Below, one piece after another: positions 1-15,414 of a stretch of 64,000 bases of DNA. Source of the stretch: Sapria himalayana (taxonomy: Eukaryota; Streptophyta; Magnoliopsida; Malpighiales; Rafflesiaceae). Both the position numbers and the translations under genes were made by a program. The first letter of the stretch is position 1. Each line of letters starts with the position of its first letter. The stretch covers positions 99,576-163,575 of the forward strand of contig JAREIK010002658.1 of the NCBI GenBank assembly GCA_029783825.1, in the 5' to 3' direction. The notes beneath the pieces were generated by a model that saw only the letters and a list, made by a program, of their open reading frames with translations, searched no databases and was not told the DNA's origin.

Positions 1-520
1 TTTAAAATTTATATATTAAATTGAATAAAAACATAAACTATACGTGATAATTTATAAATAACAAAAAATAAAATCATATAATAAATTATTGTGATATAAT
101 ACTTTACATAATTAAAACATAAACATAACAAAATCATATCACATCTTATTCATCAATATTTCTACTGATAGTGCATAAATTATAATCTATATGTTCTTTG
201 AGGTTACTTTCTCTCTCTTAGCTCCTTTGATCACCATCTTTCTACTGCGAAAAAGTTGTTAGAGTCATGGTGCATCATGTCTAGTAAAAAACCATTCACT
301 TATACAAGCTTTTTTTGGGAAATATTGTAGTACCATCTATACAAAATTTAGACCAGTCAATAAAATCAAAATAAATAAATAAATAAAGTTATGTATTGAT
401 AAATATATAATACTGCAGTATATATATATACGTATTAACTATAGTATATGTGTACATATATTCTAGTATTTCACTTGTTACATATATTACTACAATATTT
501 CTGATTATATACTGTAGTAT
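1..520 (-). mobile_element. Partial CACTA element, 3' inner region, terminus off-window
   Basis: Bases 1-400 are an inverted, diverged copy of 54,570-54,960 and of 56,030-56,400, the inner part of element A's 3' end. Shared landmarks include a stretch reading CATCTTATTCATCAAT, the TTACTTTCTCTCTC stretch, GATCACCATCTTTCTACTG and CATGATGC. Bases 413-520 match the inverted form of the TATA/ACGTAC minisatellite at 54,380-54,560, for example ATTTCACTTGTTACATATAT. The element therefore lies on the minus strand, its terminus is left of base 1, and its interior points right. There the GATA array starts abruptly at about 521. No coding content was seen. Confidence 0.75.
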
Positions 521-1465
521 TTTATAGATAGATAAATAGATAGATTGATTTATAGCTAGATAGAAAGAAAGATAGATAGAGGGATGGATAAATAGAAAAA
601 TAGATTAATATAAAAAATGATAGATAGAAATACAAAAAGCATATATACAAATATACATATAGTAAAATAGATAGATACCAAAATATATAGACAAATAGAT
701 AAATAAATAGATAGATAAAAATATACATACAAACATATATAAATAGATTGTTAGATAGATAGTAATATAAATAGACAGATAAATAGATAGATAGATAGAT
801 AGAATGACAGATAGACAAATATATAGATAGATAGAAAATTTGATAGATAAATAGATAGATTGATTGATTGACATATATAATGATAGACAGATCCATAGAT
901 ATGAAGATAAAAAGATAAACAGATGGATAAATAGACATATTGGCATCTTGATATATAGATAGATAGACAGATAGTAAGATAGAGAGATAACCAAAAACAT
1001 AAATAAGTAGATATATAGATAATTACATATACATATAGACAGATAATTAGATTTGTTAGATAGATCATTAGATAGATAGATAGATATCTAGATAGACAAA
1101 TAGATAGATAGGTATATAGATAGATAGTTAGATAGATAGATAAATAGATAGATAAATTCATAGATAGAAAGACAATTAGATAGTTAGAGAGATAAATAGA
1201 TAGAAAGATCAATAAATAGGCATATGAAAAGATAGATAGTTAGACAATTAGACAAATAGATATACTTATAGTTAGATAGACAAATAGAAAGATATATAGA
1301 TGGGTAGCTAAGCTGATTGATAGACAGACATATAGACTGATAGACAGATAGATGAGAGATAGATAAACAAATAGACAGACAGATAGAAGATAAATAGATA
1401 CATATATAATTAGATATACAAATAGAATGATTGATAAATAAATTGATATAAATAGATAGCTATAC

Positions 1466-1512
<47 letters not shown>

Positions 1513-4500
1513 AATAAATAGATAGATTGATAGATTGATAAATATAAAAAAATGAAAATCTATAGATATGCAAATAGTTAGATTTGATGGATATAAAGAT
1601 AGTTATATACATACACAGATATACAAATTGACTTATAGATTTATAGACAAAAACACAATTAGACAGTTAAATATGTAGATAGACTAAAAGATAAATAGAT
1701 TGAAATATAGGTATATAAAGAAAAAGTTGGATGGATAGATAAACATATCGAAATATAGATAAATAGATAGATAGAAAAATAACTAGACAAATAGATAGAT
1801 AGATAGATAGATAGAGAGATTGATAGATAGATGGAAGAAAGAAAGATAGATAGAAAGATATACATATAGACAGATAGATAAATAAATAGATAGATCGAAA
1901 TACAAAATGCATATATACAAATATACAACTATTAAAATAGATCGATAAATATATAGACAAATAGGTAGATAAATAGATAGACATATAGATAGATAGATAA
2001 ATCGATAGATATATATATATTGATTGATATACTGATAGATACAGATAGATAGATAGACACAAAGTCAAATTGAAAAATAGTCAAATATACAGAATTAGAC
2101 ATAGATATTAGACACTTAGATAGATAGAAAAATATATAGATAAATAGATAGACAAATATAGAGAAAGATAGATAAATAGATAGATATACAGATAAACAAA
2201 TAGATAGATTAACAAATAGATAGATAGATAGTTAAATAGATCAAAAGTTAGATAGATAGACTAATAGATAGACTAATAGATAGACTAATAGATAGAAAGT
2301 TAGATAGAGAGAGATAGAAATATAGAAAGATAGATTGACATATATATAGATAGTAAGATAGATAAATAGACAAATAGATAGATAGATAAATAGATATTTA
2401 GAAATATAGATATATAGATAGATAGACATAGAAATAGATAGATAGAGAGTTAGATAGATAGGTAGATAAATAAATAGATAGATAAATACAAAAATAGACA
2501 GATAGATAAATTAATAGGCAAATAGACTTATAAATTGATAGACTAATAAACATAAAGATAGATATACATATAGATAGTAAGACAAATAGATAGATACATA
2601 GATAAATAGATAAATAAATAAAAATATAGATATATAGATAGATTGATAAATTGATTGGATGGTACATTAATAGATTGATAGATAAAAAGCTAGTTAGAAA
2701 GTTAGATAGATAGATAGATAAAGAGATAGATACATAAATAGATAGATTTTCACATAAAATTATATAAAAATATATAGATAGGTAAACATATAACAAACAT
2801 ATAGATATTTTGATAGATAAATAGATAGATAGATACATAGATAGTAAAATAAATTAATAGATGAATATATAGACAAATAGACAAATATACATATAGATAG
2901 ATATACAAATACATATATAAATAGATAGATATAGAAAAATATAGAGAGATAGACAAGTAGACAGATAGACAGATAGATAAATACATACATATTTAAGCAA
3001 ATAGATAACTAGATAAACACATAAAAATAGATAGATAAACAAAGACACAAATAGACAGATAGATAGATACATAGATAGAAAAATAGATAGATAAACAAAC
3101 ATAAGATAGAAAGATAAATAAATAAAAAATTAGACATATAGATAGATAGTTAGACAGAGACACATAAAGATAAAATAAAATAGACAAAAAGATACATAGA
3201 AAATTAGACTAATAGACTAATAGGCAGCTAGATAGTTTGATAGATAGACACATAGATAAATAGATAGATAGACAATTAAATAGATAGACAAAAAGTCAAT
3301 TAAATAGACATATAGATAGACATATAGACATATATATATAGATTTATAGATATATAAATAAACAAATAGATATATACACATATAGATGAAAAGAAAGAAA
3401 GATAGATTGATATATAGATTGACAGACAGATAGATAGATAGATAGATACATACATACATAGATTGATAGATCGACAAATAGATGTATAGACATATAAATA
3501 AATAGATAGATAGTCAGATACTCAAATAAACAGGTAAATAGATATATAGATAGATATAGAGATAGATAGACTAATAGACTTATAGGTTAAAAACATAGTT
3601 AAATAGTTAGACAGATAGATAAATAGATAGGTACATAGATAGACAAAGATTTTTAGTTATTTAGTGAAATTGTCAGATATAATGGTAAACATATAGATAA
3701 ATTTATAGATTGATAGATTTATTGATAGACAAATAGATTCATAGACAAATAAAAAATAGGAAAATAAAAAGTTATACATATAGATAAATATATAGATAGA
3801 AAGATAAATAGATTTATTGATATATAGAGAAAAATATAGACATATAAATAGTCAGGCAAATAGATATATAAACATATAGAGAGATTGACAGACAGATAGA
3901 AAGATAGACACATTGACTTATAGACTGATATACAAAAAGATAGATAAAGTGAGAGATATATAGATAGATAGATAGATTGATGGATAGATAGTAGACAAAT
4001 AGATAGATAGACAAATTGATAGATAGATAGATAAATAAATATATAGATACATAGAATCATATTTAGATAGATAGATAGACACATAGATAGATAGATAGAT
4101 CGATAGATAGATAGATAAATACATAGAATGATAGATTGATTGACATATAGATAAATAGATTTCTAGATAGAAGGGCAGATAGACAGATAGATAGATAGAC
4201 AGACAAATTGTTACATATAGAGATTGTCCGAAGGATATTTATATATATAGACAGATTGACTGATATACTGAAAGATAGAAAGAGAGTTAGATCATTAGAT
4301 AGATATATAGATAGATAGAATGAAAAATAGTTGGATAGTTATATATATTGATAGATAAACATATAGATATATATATATATATATATAGACTTATAGATAG
4401 ATAAGCTGATAGATAGATATATAGATAAACATATTGACACATAGATAGATAAACATATAGATTGAATTATAGATAGATAGATTGACATATAGATAGATAG

Positions 4501-4686
4501 ATAGATAGACATATAAACAGTTAGACATATAGATAATTAGTTAGATAGATAAATAGATATATAGACACATAGACTTATAAACTGATAAACATAAAGGCAG
4601 ATAGAGTGATGGAGAGATTGAAATATAGACAAATACATAGATATATAGGCAGGTAGATAGATTTATAGATAATAGATATATAGATT

Positions 4687-4718
<32 letters not shown>

Positions 4719-5608
4719 TAAAGATTGATAGACAGATAGACAAATAGATAGATAGAAAATAAAATAGATATACACATAAACACATATGTAGATAGTCAGA
4801 TAGAAAGATAGACTATTAGACTAATAAAAAAATATATAGTTAGATTGTTAGAGATATAGATAGATAGCCATAAAGATAGATAGATTGTTAGACTTTTAGA
4901 TAAATAGATTGATAAATAGATAAATAGATAGACAAATAGATATATAGAAAATACATTTATAGACATATTGAATGATCGACAAATAGTCAGAAAGTCTGTT
5001 GGACAAATAGTCAGATAGAAAGATAAATAGATAGATAGATAGATATGTATATAAATAGATAGATAGATAGATAGACAAATAGATATATAGATAGATAGAA
5101 AAAATAAAGATAGATAGATAAATAAATAAACAAGAAAACTTATAAACTGATAGACTGATAAATTGATAGACTGATAGATAATTTGATAGTTAAATAGATA
5201 AAAAGATAGATATATACAAATAGACAATTAGATAGACTATTAGATATATATATATATATAGGTAGAATGACTGATAGACTAAAAGACTTATAGACAGAAA
5301 GATAGTTAGATAGTTATATGGTTAGATAGACAGGCAGATAGATAGTTACATAGATAGATAGATTGACATATAGACATATATACAATTAGATAGATAGATA
5401 TATAGATAGGTATTTAAATAGACATATAGATAGATAAATAGATACATAGATAAATAGATAGTCAGATAGACAAATAGATAGATATATAGTAAATTCATAA
5501 ATAGATAATAAAATAAACTATAGATAGATAAACAAATAGATAATTAGACAGATTGATTGATTGATCAATTGATTGATAGATAGATAAATTACTACATAGT
5601 CTAATAGA

Positions 5609-5668
<60 letters not shown>

Positions 5669-7685
5669 TATAGACAAATAAAATGAAAGATAGAAAGATA
5701 AATATATAGATAAAGAGTTAGATAGATAGACATATAGATATATAGATAGATAGTTTAATTGATGAATACAAATATATTGGAAAGACAGATATAAAGATAG
5801 ATAGATAGATAGACAATTTAATAGATAGAAAGATAGACTAATAGATAGATCGAAAAATCGACAAATACAAACCTAGATAGATAGACAAATAGACAGATAG
5901 ACATATAGAAAGATAGATAGATTGGAAAATATATAAATAAATCGATATATAAACATGTAGATAGATAGATAATTATAAATATAGACAGATATACTGATGG
6001 ACAAATAGACAGATATATAGATAGATAGATAAATAGATAAATATAGCAATTGACAATTAGAAAGATATATTGATAGATAAATACATAGATGCATAGACAC
6101 ATAGACAGAATAACACATAGACACATTGAAACATAGAGACAGACAAATTGACGCATAGAAACATAGAAACGTAGACATATAGATATTGATAGATTATAGA
6201 TACAAAGAGAGATAGACATACAGATAGATATATAAGTAGATAGAGAGATAAGTAAATAGAGAAATAGATAAATAAAAAGATAAAAAAATAGATAGATTGA
6301 GAGATAGATTTATAGACAGTTAGATAGATAGATAGCTAGCTAGATATATAGATTGTGAGATAGACAAATATTTATTGATAGATTGATAGACAAATATATA
6401 GATAGATATATATACATATATTCAAATATACAGATAGACAGATAGTTAGATAGAAAGATAAATAGACTGATAGAAAAAAGAGATAGATAGACAGACAGAT
6501 AGATAACTAGCTAGATAGATAATTAGATAAAAAGATAGATATATAGATAGACAGAAAAATAAATATATAGATAAATAGATTAACAAAAATATAGATAGAT
6601 AGTTAGACTAATAGAAAGAAAGACAAATATAAATACAGATAGATAGACATATAAATAGATAGATAGTTGGATAGTTATAAACATTGATAGAGAGATAGAC
6701 ATATACATAGATTAATAATTGGCATATAGATAGTTTTACAAATAGAAAGATAGTTACATGAACAGATAGATAAATAGACAGACAGATTGATTGATTGACT
6801 AATAGATTGATAGACAAATAGATAGTTAGAGATATAATTAAGACAGATATATAGATAGATAGATATATAAAAGATAGATAGATAGACAGATAGATTGATA
6901 GTACATAGATATATAGAGAGATAGAAAAATATATAATTTACTGATATTCTAATACATAGAAAAGATATTTAGACAATTTGATAGATAGATTAAAAGATAT
7001 ACACTTTGATAGATATCAATATAGATAGTTTGATAGTTAGAAATATTGTTAGAGAGACATATAATCAATTAGAAAAATAAATAGATGGATAGATAGATAG
7101 AGAAATATATAAATATATAGATAGGTAGTTAAATAGATAGAAAGATATATATACAAATAGGCACAGATTGATATAAAGATGGATAGATAAATACATATAC
7201 AGATATATAGATAGACAAACAGATCAATAGATAGATAGAAAAACATTTGGATAGTTAGATAGATAAATATAAAGATATATAGATATGTAGGTAGATATAT
7301 AGATAGATAGACATATTTAATGAATGACTAATAGACAAAAATACAATTAAACAAATAGATAGATAGATAGAAATATAGAGAGATCAACAGATAGATAAAT
7401 AAACAAAAAGATAGATAAACATATAGATAGATAGATAGATAGAAAAATATAAAAATATATAGATAGATATGCCAAAGGATTGATAGATAGTTAAAAAAAT
7501 ACATAGACAGTTAGACAGATATATGGATAGGCAGATACATTGATAAATAGATATATAGATAGATAAAAATCATATAGATAGTTAGACATATAAACAAATA
7601 GACAGATAGATAGATAGACAAGTAGATAGATATAAATATAGATGTATAGATAGAAACACACACACACACACAAATAGGCAAATAG

Positions 7686-7686
<1 letters not shown>

Positions 7687-7773
<87 letters not shown>

Positions 7774-7806
7774 TTATTTATTTATTTATATTTATATTTA
7801 TATATA
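7687..7806. repeat. Long (TA)n run followed by (TTTA)n inside the GATA array
   Basis: About 80 bases of uninterrupted TA alternation are followed by TTTATTTA units and then TATTTATAT. This is the longest pure dinucleotide run in the left array, and a (CA)n run at about 7,656-7,672 sits just before it. Such runs can extrude cruciforms and are prone to length change. No coding potential was seen. Confidence 0.95.
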
Positions 7807-9125
7807 GAAAAGAAATATAGATAAACAAATAGATACGCATATAGATATATAGATGATTAGATAGATAGACTATTAGACAGATAGATATATATAAAGATAG
7901 ATAGATTTACTGATAGACAAAAAGATAGTTATATAGATAAATGGATCGACAAAAAGAAAAAAATATAAATAGACAAAAATAAAGATAGATAAATAGACAC
8001 TTAGACAGATAGATAAATATATATATAAAAGATAGAAATAAAGAAATTCAAATAAATAGATATACATACAGATAGACAAATAGATAGATTAACAAATAAA
8101 CATATATATAGATAGACATATAGATAGATCGAAAGATAGACAGATATAGAAAGATAGAGAGAGACAAAGTTAGATATATAGATAGATAGATTAACATATA
8201 GATAGAGAGCTGATAGATTTACAGATAGATATAATGAAAAGTAGATGTATAGAAAGATAGACATATAGATAGTTAGAAAAATAGATAGATAGATAGACAC
8301 ACATATAAATACATAGATATATTCATCGATAGATATATAGATACATAAAAAAATAAATAGATAATTATATAGATAGATATACAATTTGATAGATATAGAA
8401 ATAGGCAGATTGACAAATAGATAAATAGATAAATTGATTGATTCATAGAAAGATAGTTCGACATATATACAGATAGATAGAAAGAAAGATAGATACATAG
8501 ATAGATGGACAAATAGATAAATATACAATTAGTAAGATAGATATATAGACAAATTGACAAATAGATAGTTTGACAGATAGATAGACTGATAGATGGTTAG
8601 ATAGATAGATAGATAGATAGATAGAATCATAGAAAAATCGATAGAAAAATATAAAGAAATACATGAAAGACAGAAAGATAGATAGACAATAGGTAGATAT
8701 ACAGATAGATACATCTGATTATAGATAAATAAATAGATAGAAAGATAGACAAATAAATACATAGATAGAAAAACAAAAAGTTAGATAGACACATAGATAG
8801 ATAAATAGAGATACAAATCAACAAATACACTGATAAAATGATAGATAGATAGATTCACAAATTGATAGATATATATAAATATAGATAGGAAAATTGATTG
8901 ATTGATTTATTGATTGATAAACATATATATTGATAGATAGATAGATACACAAAAACATAGATAGATAGAATGATTGATAGATAGAAATACAGAAAGACAT
9001 ATAGATAGATATAAAGATAGATAGATAGAAAGATAGATAGAAAGGTAGACAGATAGACAAGTAGATTATTAGACGGATATACAGGTAGACAGATAGATTG
9101 ATCAGTATATAGACAGATAAATATA

Positions 9126-9620
9126 TAGACACATATACTAATAGAATTATATACTAAAAGATTGTTAGAAAATATACTTTGAGATAAATAGATAAATAGA
9201 AAGATAGATAGATAGACAGATAGACACTTAGAGATATAGACATTTAGATAGTTAGACAAATAGATAGATAGACTAATAGTCTAATAGATGAATGGAGTGA
9301 TTGAAAGAAAGATAGTTAGATAGATAGGTAGGTAGACAGATAGACAAGTAGACTTTTAGATAGATAGATTGATTGATCGATAGAAGATAGATAGATAAAT
9401 AGATAGACACATATACTAATAGAATTATATAATAAAAGATTGATAGAAAATTATATTTTGAGATAGATAGACAAATAGAAAGATAAATAGATAGACAAAT
9501 AGAAAGATAAATAGATAGATAGACAGATAGATAGTTAGATATATAGACATTTAGATCGTTAATCAAATAGATAGATAGACTGATAGTCTAATAGATGAAT
9601 AGAGTAATAGAAAGAAATAC
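9126..9620. repeat. Higher-order duplication inside the GATA array
   Basis: A unit of roughly 280 bases occurs twice, at about 9,126-9,315 and 9,404-9,620. Landmarks shared by both copies that are not simple GATA are ACACATATACTAATAGAATT, AAAAGATTG, TTTGAGATA, and near the end AGTCTAATAGATGAAT. This shows segmental duplication within the array on top of slippage of the tetramer. Confidence 0.85.
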
Positions 9621-11103
9621 ATACAGATAGATAGATAGATAGATAGATAGACTAATTGATAGATCGATTAATAGACAAACAGACTGATAGATAGATATAA
9701 TGATAATTAGATAGAAAGGTTGAAAAATAGATAAAATTAAAAATAAATAGATATTCATGCAAGCAAGTAGATAGAAAGATAAATAGAAACATATACAAAT
9801 ATAGAGTGACAAATAAATAGATAGGCAGATAGATAGATAGATAAATATATATGTAGAAAGTTTGATAAACAGATAGATATATATATATATAGGCAGATAT
9901 ATACATAGATAGATAGATATCTAGACCCAGAGAGAAATAGACACATATACACATATACACATAGACACATAGACTCATAGACACATATACATTTCGACAC
10001 TTAAGAACATTAATACATAGACACCTAGACACATTGTCACAAAGACATTGATAGATAGATAGATACTAAGAGAGACAGATAGACAGATAAATAAATAGCC
10101 ATATATACATATAGATCGATAAAAAATAGTCAAATAGATAGATAAATAAAAATATAAATAGATAGATAGATATATAGATACACATATTGTTATATATCCA
10201 TATAAATAGATAGATAGATAAACAAATTGATAGATAAACCAAAAGGTAGATAGATTGATAAACAAATATACAAAAAGAGAGGTATATCGATAGATAGATA
10301 AATAGTTAAACATATAAAAAGATAGAAAGATAGATCACTAGAGGGATAAACAAATAGTTATTTAGAGTGATATACAGATATAAAAATAGATAGATATCTA
10401 GATAGATATATAGATAGATAGACAAACAAATAGACATTTTACAAATAGAAAGATTGATAGATAGACATATAGATAGACAGAAAGATAGAAAGACAAATAG
10501 ATTGATATACATATAGATAGAAAGAAAAATTAATAGATACTCAAATATATAGTTATACATATAGAAAAATACATAAATAAATAGAAAGACAGATAAACAA
10601 ATAAATATAAAAAAAATAAATAGATAGACATATCAAAAGATAGTAAGATATACAAATTGACAAATAGAAAGATAGTGACATAGACAGAAAAACTAATAGA
10701 GAAATAGTCATATATATAGATAAAAAGATATATAAATTGATAGATAGAAAGATATACAAATTGAAAGTTAGAGAGATAAATAGATAATAATATAGATATA
10801 TAGATAGATAAACAGATAGATACATAGATACATAGGCAGATAGATAAATAGACTGATAGATAGATATATAGATAGATACATAGATAAACAAATATAAATA
10901 TTGATTGATAGACGGATAGATGCATAAACAAATATAGAGATAGATAAATAGACAGATAGATCGATATAAAGATAGATATATAAATAGATACTTAAATAGA
11001 TAGATAGATAAATAGAAACTTAAATAGATAGATAGATAGATAGACCGATAGATAAACTATTATATACATAGACACATAGATAAATAGACATACAGACAGA
11101 TAG

Positions 11104-11360
11104 ATAGATATATCTATATATATATATATATAGATAAAGAAATAGAAAGATAAACAGATATATAGATACATAAAAAAATAAAAAATAAACTAATTGATAT
11201 ATAGATAGATATATATATATCTATCTGTAGACAGACAGACATATAAACAGAAAGCAGATAGCTGATAGATATATAGATATATCTATCTGCTATATAGATA
11301 GATAGTAGATAGATATATAGATATATAGATATATATATATCTATATATCTATATAGATAC
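11104..11360. repeat. Polarity-flip palindromes inside the GATA array
   Basis: Here GATA turns into TATC and back several times. Examples are AGATAGATATATATATATCT at about 11,204-11,223 and GATAGATATATAGATATATC at about 11,263-11,282, with further short inverted pairs up to about 11,350. The rest of the 14-kb array keeps one polarity. The segment can fold into AT-rich hairpins and may mark an inversion or a joined break. Confidence 0.8.
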
Positions 11361-14300
11361 AAAAATAGACATATAGACAGATAACAGATAGATAGATAGA
11401 AAGATTGACATATAGAAAGAATAATAGATAGACAGATAGAGAGATAGATTGATTAACAGATTGATAGATAAATAGATAAATAGATTGATTGAAAAATAGA
11501 TTAATAATTAGAAAGTTAGACATATTAACATATAGATAACTAGATAGATAGGTAGATAGATAGACTATAAAACAAATAGACAGATAAATCGATTTATAGA
11601 TTGACAGTAAAACATATACATAGATAGTCAACAAAGCAAATATGAGGATTAGCAGATAAAAATATAGATAGTCTAACATATATATATATATATAGACATA
11701 TAATCAGATAGATAGATAGATATAAAGATAGACTGCTAGATAGATAGATAGATAGTTAGATAGATAAATCATCTGATTGATAAATGGAAAGATAGACAGA
11801 TAGACCAAAAGATTGATTGATTGATAAACACAAAGTTTGATAAATAAATGGATAAACAGATAGATAGATTGATTGATAGTAGGATAGATAGATAGATAGA
11901 TTGATAGGTATATATATAAATTGGTAGATAGATAGATATCTAAATTGACAAATAGAGACATAGGTAGATAGACAGATAAATAGATAGTTAAATAAATAGA
12001 CATATATATATATATAAACAATAGAAAGAGAGATAGATAGAAAGATAGATTGATAGATAAATAGACAAGTATCCTAATAAAAAGATAGATACAAAGATAG
12101 ATAGATTGATCGATAGATAGATAGATATAGAGAATTATAAACAGATAGATAGATTGATTGATTGATAGTTTGATTGATAGTTATAAAGTTAGATAGATAT
12201 ATAGTTAGACAAATAGATATATTGAAAACTAGATAAAAAGATAGATAGATAGATAGCCATAAAGATGAAAAATAGATCGATTGTTTGATACACACATATA
12301 CAAATATAATGATAAATATATAGATAGATAAATAGATAGATAGATAGATAGATACATAAATTGACAAATAGACTGATAGAAAGATGAATGTATAGATAGA
12401 TTAATAGATCTATAGATAAATAGAAAGATAGACTAATCAACAAATATGTAGATAGTTAGATGTGTAGAAAGACAAATATATAGATAGACAAATAGTTAGA
12501 TAGATAGATAGATAGATAAATAGATAGATGGATAGATTGATAGGAGATAGATATATTGATAGATAAATAGATACATAGATTTACTAATATACTGATAGTT
12601 CTATTGATAGTTAAATAGTTAGATTGGTAGGAAAATAAATATATAGACAAATAGACAATTAGACACATAGATAAATACACAAATAGATATAGAGATAGGT
12701 AAAGAGATAGATGGTAGATAGATAGGCAGATAGATAGATAAATAAATAAATAAATAGATAGACATATAAACATATAGAAAAATAAAAAAAATTATTGTTA
12801 GACAGATAGATAGACATATATATAGTTTGATAGATAGACAAATTGATATATAAATAGAAAGTTAGACATATTAACATATAGACAGCTAGATAGATAGATA
12901 GAGTGTTAAAAAAATAGACATATAGATAGATTTATAGAATGAAAAATCAACATATATATAGATAGACAAAAAAGTAGATTGAAGGATAAGTAGATACATA
13001 TATAGATAGTTTGACATATATATATAAATATATATTTATATTTATATATAGACATATAGTCTTATAGTTAGATTGAAAGATAGTCAGATAGATAGATAGA
13101 TAGATAGATAATCATATAGATAGATATACAGATAGATAAATGGGAAGATAGACAGATAAACAAATATATTGATAGAGAGATAAATTGATAAATGAATAGA
13201 TAAATAAATAAATAGATAGATAGATAGTAATATAGGCATTTCGATAGATAGATAGAAAGATAGATATATAAATTGACAGATAGATAGAATTCCAAATAGA
13301 CAAATAGATAGATCTCTAGTTATACACTTAGAAAAATAGATAGATAGAGATAGTTAAATAGATATATAGATAGACAGATAAATAGATAGATACACAAATT
13401 GCTTGAAAAAATGATAAATAAAAAGGTTGATAGATAGATACACAAATAGATATATAGAAAGATAGAGATATAAATAAATAGGCCGATAAGTAGATAGGCA
13501 GAAAGACATATATATAGATTGACAGATAGATAGATAGTCTGATAGATAAATTGATAGATATCTAGATAGATAGTTAGATAGATAGATAAATAGATTCATA
13601 GAAAGTTAAATATAATGACTGATATACTAATAGTCTAATAAATAGTTAAAGAGTTTGAGAGTTAGATAGTTATACAAATAGATATATTAGATAGATAGAT
13701 AGCTATACAAATTAGAAAATAGATAGATATGTTGATAGATAGATAGACAAATATAATTATAGACATATAGATAGAGTAATAGATAAAAAAATAGATAGAA
13801 AGATAAATAGACTGATAGAAAGTGAAAGAGATAGATAGGAAGATAGATAGATAGAAAAATAGAAAAAATAAAGTTAGTTAGATAAAAAAACAGGTAGATA
13901 TGGAGATGGATATAAATGTAGATATACATATAGACAAATAGTAATATAGATAGATAGATAGATCGATCGATAACCAAAAAGATAGATATATAGATAGATA
14001 GATAGATAGCCATAAAGCTAGATAGATAGATATGTAGATAGACAGATAGATAAATAGATAGATTGGAAGATAGATATAATGATAGATAAATAGATAGACT
14101 AATAGAGTGATAGTTTGATTGATAGTTAAATTGTTAGATAGTTAGTAAAATAGATATATAGACAAATAGATAGATAGACATATAATCAAATATGCAAATA
14201 GATAGAGAAATAGGTAAATAGATAGATAGGTCGATAGATAGATAAATAGATAGATATATAGATAAAAAGTTATATATATATTAACTAAAAGACTAATGAC

Positions 14301-14756
14301 CGGACCAAAAATAGATAGTTAGAAAGATATACAGATAGAAAGATATATAGTTAGACATTTACAAAGATATAAAAATAGGCAATTAGAGATTAAGACAAAT
14401 AGACAAATAGACATATAAAAAATAGATAGATAGATATATAGATAGACATGAAGATAGATAGATAGTTAAAAAGATAGAGAATTGGACAAATAGAGAGAAA
14501 AATACATAGATAGATAGAAAGATACACATATAGACTGATAGATAGATAGACATACAGGCAGATAGATAGATAGATAGATAGATACCTAAATAGATAGATA
14601 GATAGATAAAATGATATATAGGTATATAGACAAATAGAAAATAGATTTTTATATAGATATATAGATATGTAGATATATGTGCAAATAGAAAGATTGACAA
14701 ATAGTTAGATAAATAGATTTACCGATATAATATTAGGTAGATAGACAAATATATAT

Positions 14757-15330
14757 CATTACAAAAAAATTTTAAATAACTCAGAAAAATTCCCTAGTTA
14801 AATAGGATTTTTTTATTGCTAAAATAGAATAACAATGGATTAATCACCGATGTTTTCCAAAACTAATGTGCTCATCTCAAAAAATTAATGTTCAAAAAAT
14901 TCTCTATCAAAAAAGTTTTAACGACATAAAAGTCCTTAGCTAAATTTATTTTTTTCCTTGCTAATTTTGATCGTATTTTAGATTTAGATAAAAGTCCTTA
15001 GCAATCAGCGAGGTAAAAATCCTTAGCTATCTTCATTCTAAAATTATTTTTACTATTTTATTTTTTTACAAAAAAATTGATTCCATATTTTTACATTTTT
15101 ATATTAAATTAAATAAAAACATAAACTATAAACCATAATTTATAATTACCAAAAAATAAAAGAAGTTAATAAATTTTTTTGATACTATATATTATATTGT
15201 TAAAACAAAAACATTACAAAATTCTATTACATCTTCTTCATCAATACATCTAACGACATTGCAAAAAGTATAATCTACTCATGAAATTGACGTTCCTTTC
15301 ATTCCCCCAGCTCCTCTGGTCACTAGTAAA
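14757..15330 (-). repeat. 3' terminus and subterminal region of element B
   Basis: The terminus CATTACAAAAAAAT is followed by scattered subterminal motifs related to TTAGCTAGGGA: CCCTAGTTAAAT near 14,792, CCTTAGCTAAATT near 14,933, and CCTTAGCAATC and CCTTAGCTATC near 15,000-15,030. CACTA transposases bind such repeats. Bases 15,080-15,330 are inverted homologues of element A's inner 3' end. The motifs are far more decayed than those of element A. Confidence 0.75.
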
Positions 15331-15414
15331 GGAATCATAGCCATATTTCTGTATCACCGCTTCCTACGATAAAAAAAAACAAAAAACAATGACCCACCTC
15401 AAGTCTCGACCTTG

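Larger units (their letters stand above)
521..14756. repeat. Degenerate (GATA)n tetranucleotide array, about 14 kb
   Basis: The plus strand is almost entirely GATA units with single-base variants (AATA, GACA, GAAA, TAGT, GATT), interrupted by short (TA)n runs, for example about 1,470-1,508 and 5,611-5,661. No gene lies inside. Long minus-strand frames made of Tyr, Leu, Ser, Ile and Phe arise because TATC read in any phase lacks stop codons, while the GATA strand has TAG every 12 bases. The array is not homogeneous: octamer variants (ACATAGAC-like) dominate at about 6,083-6,182 and 9,937-10,045, and a higher-order duplication sits at 9.1-9.6 kb. The right edge abuts a CACTA terminus at 14,757. 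Confidence 0.97.

Noticed and set aside
521..14756. Reading the GATA array as evidence of a sex chromosome (Bkm-type repeats)
   Set aside because: GATA enrichment on sex chromosomes is known from some animals, but nothing else here supports sex linkage and the transposons are of plant type.
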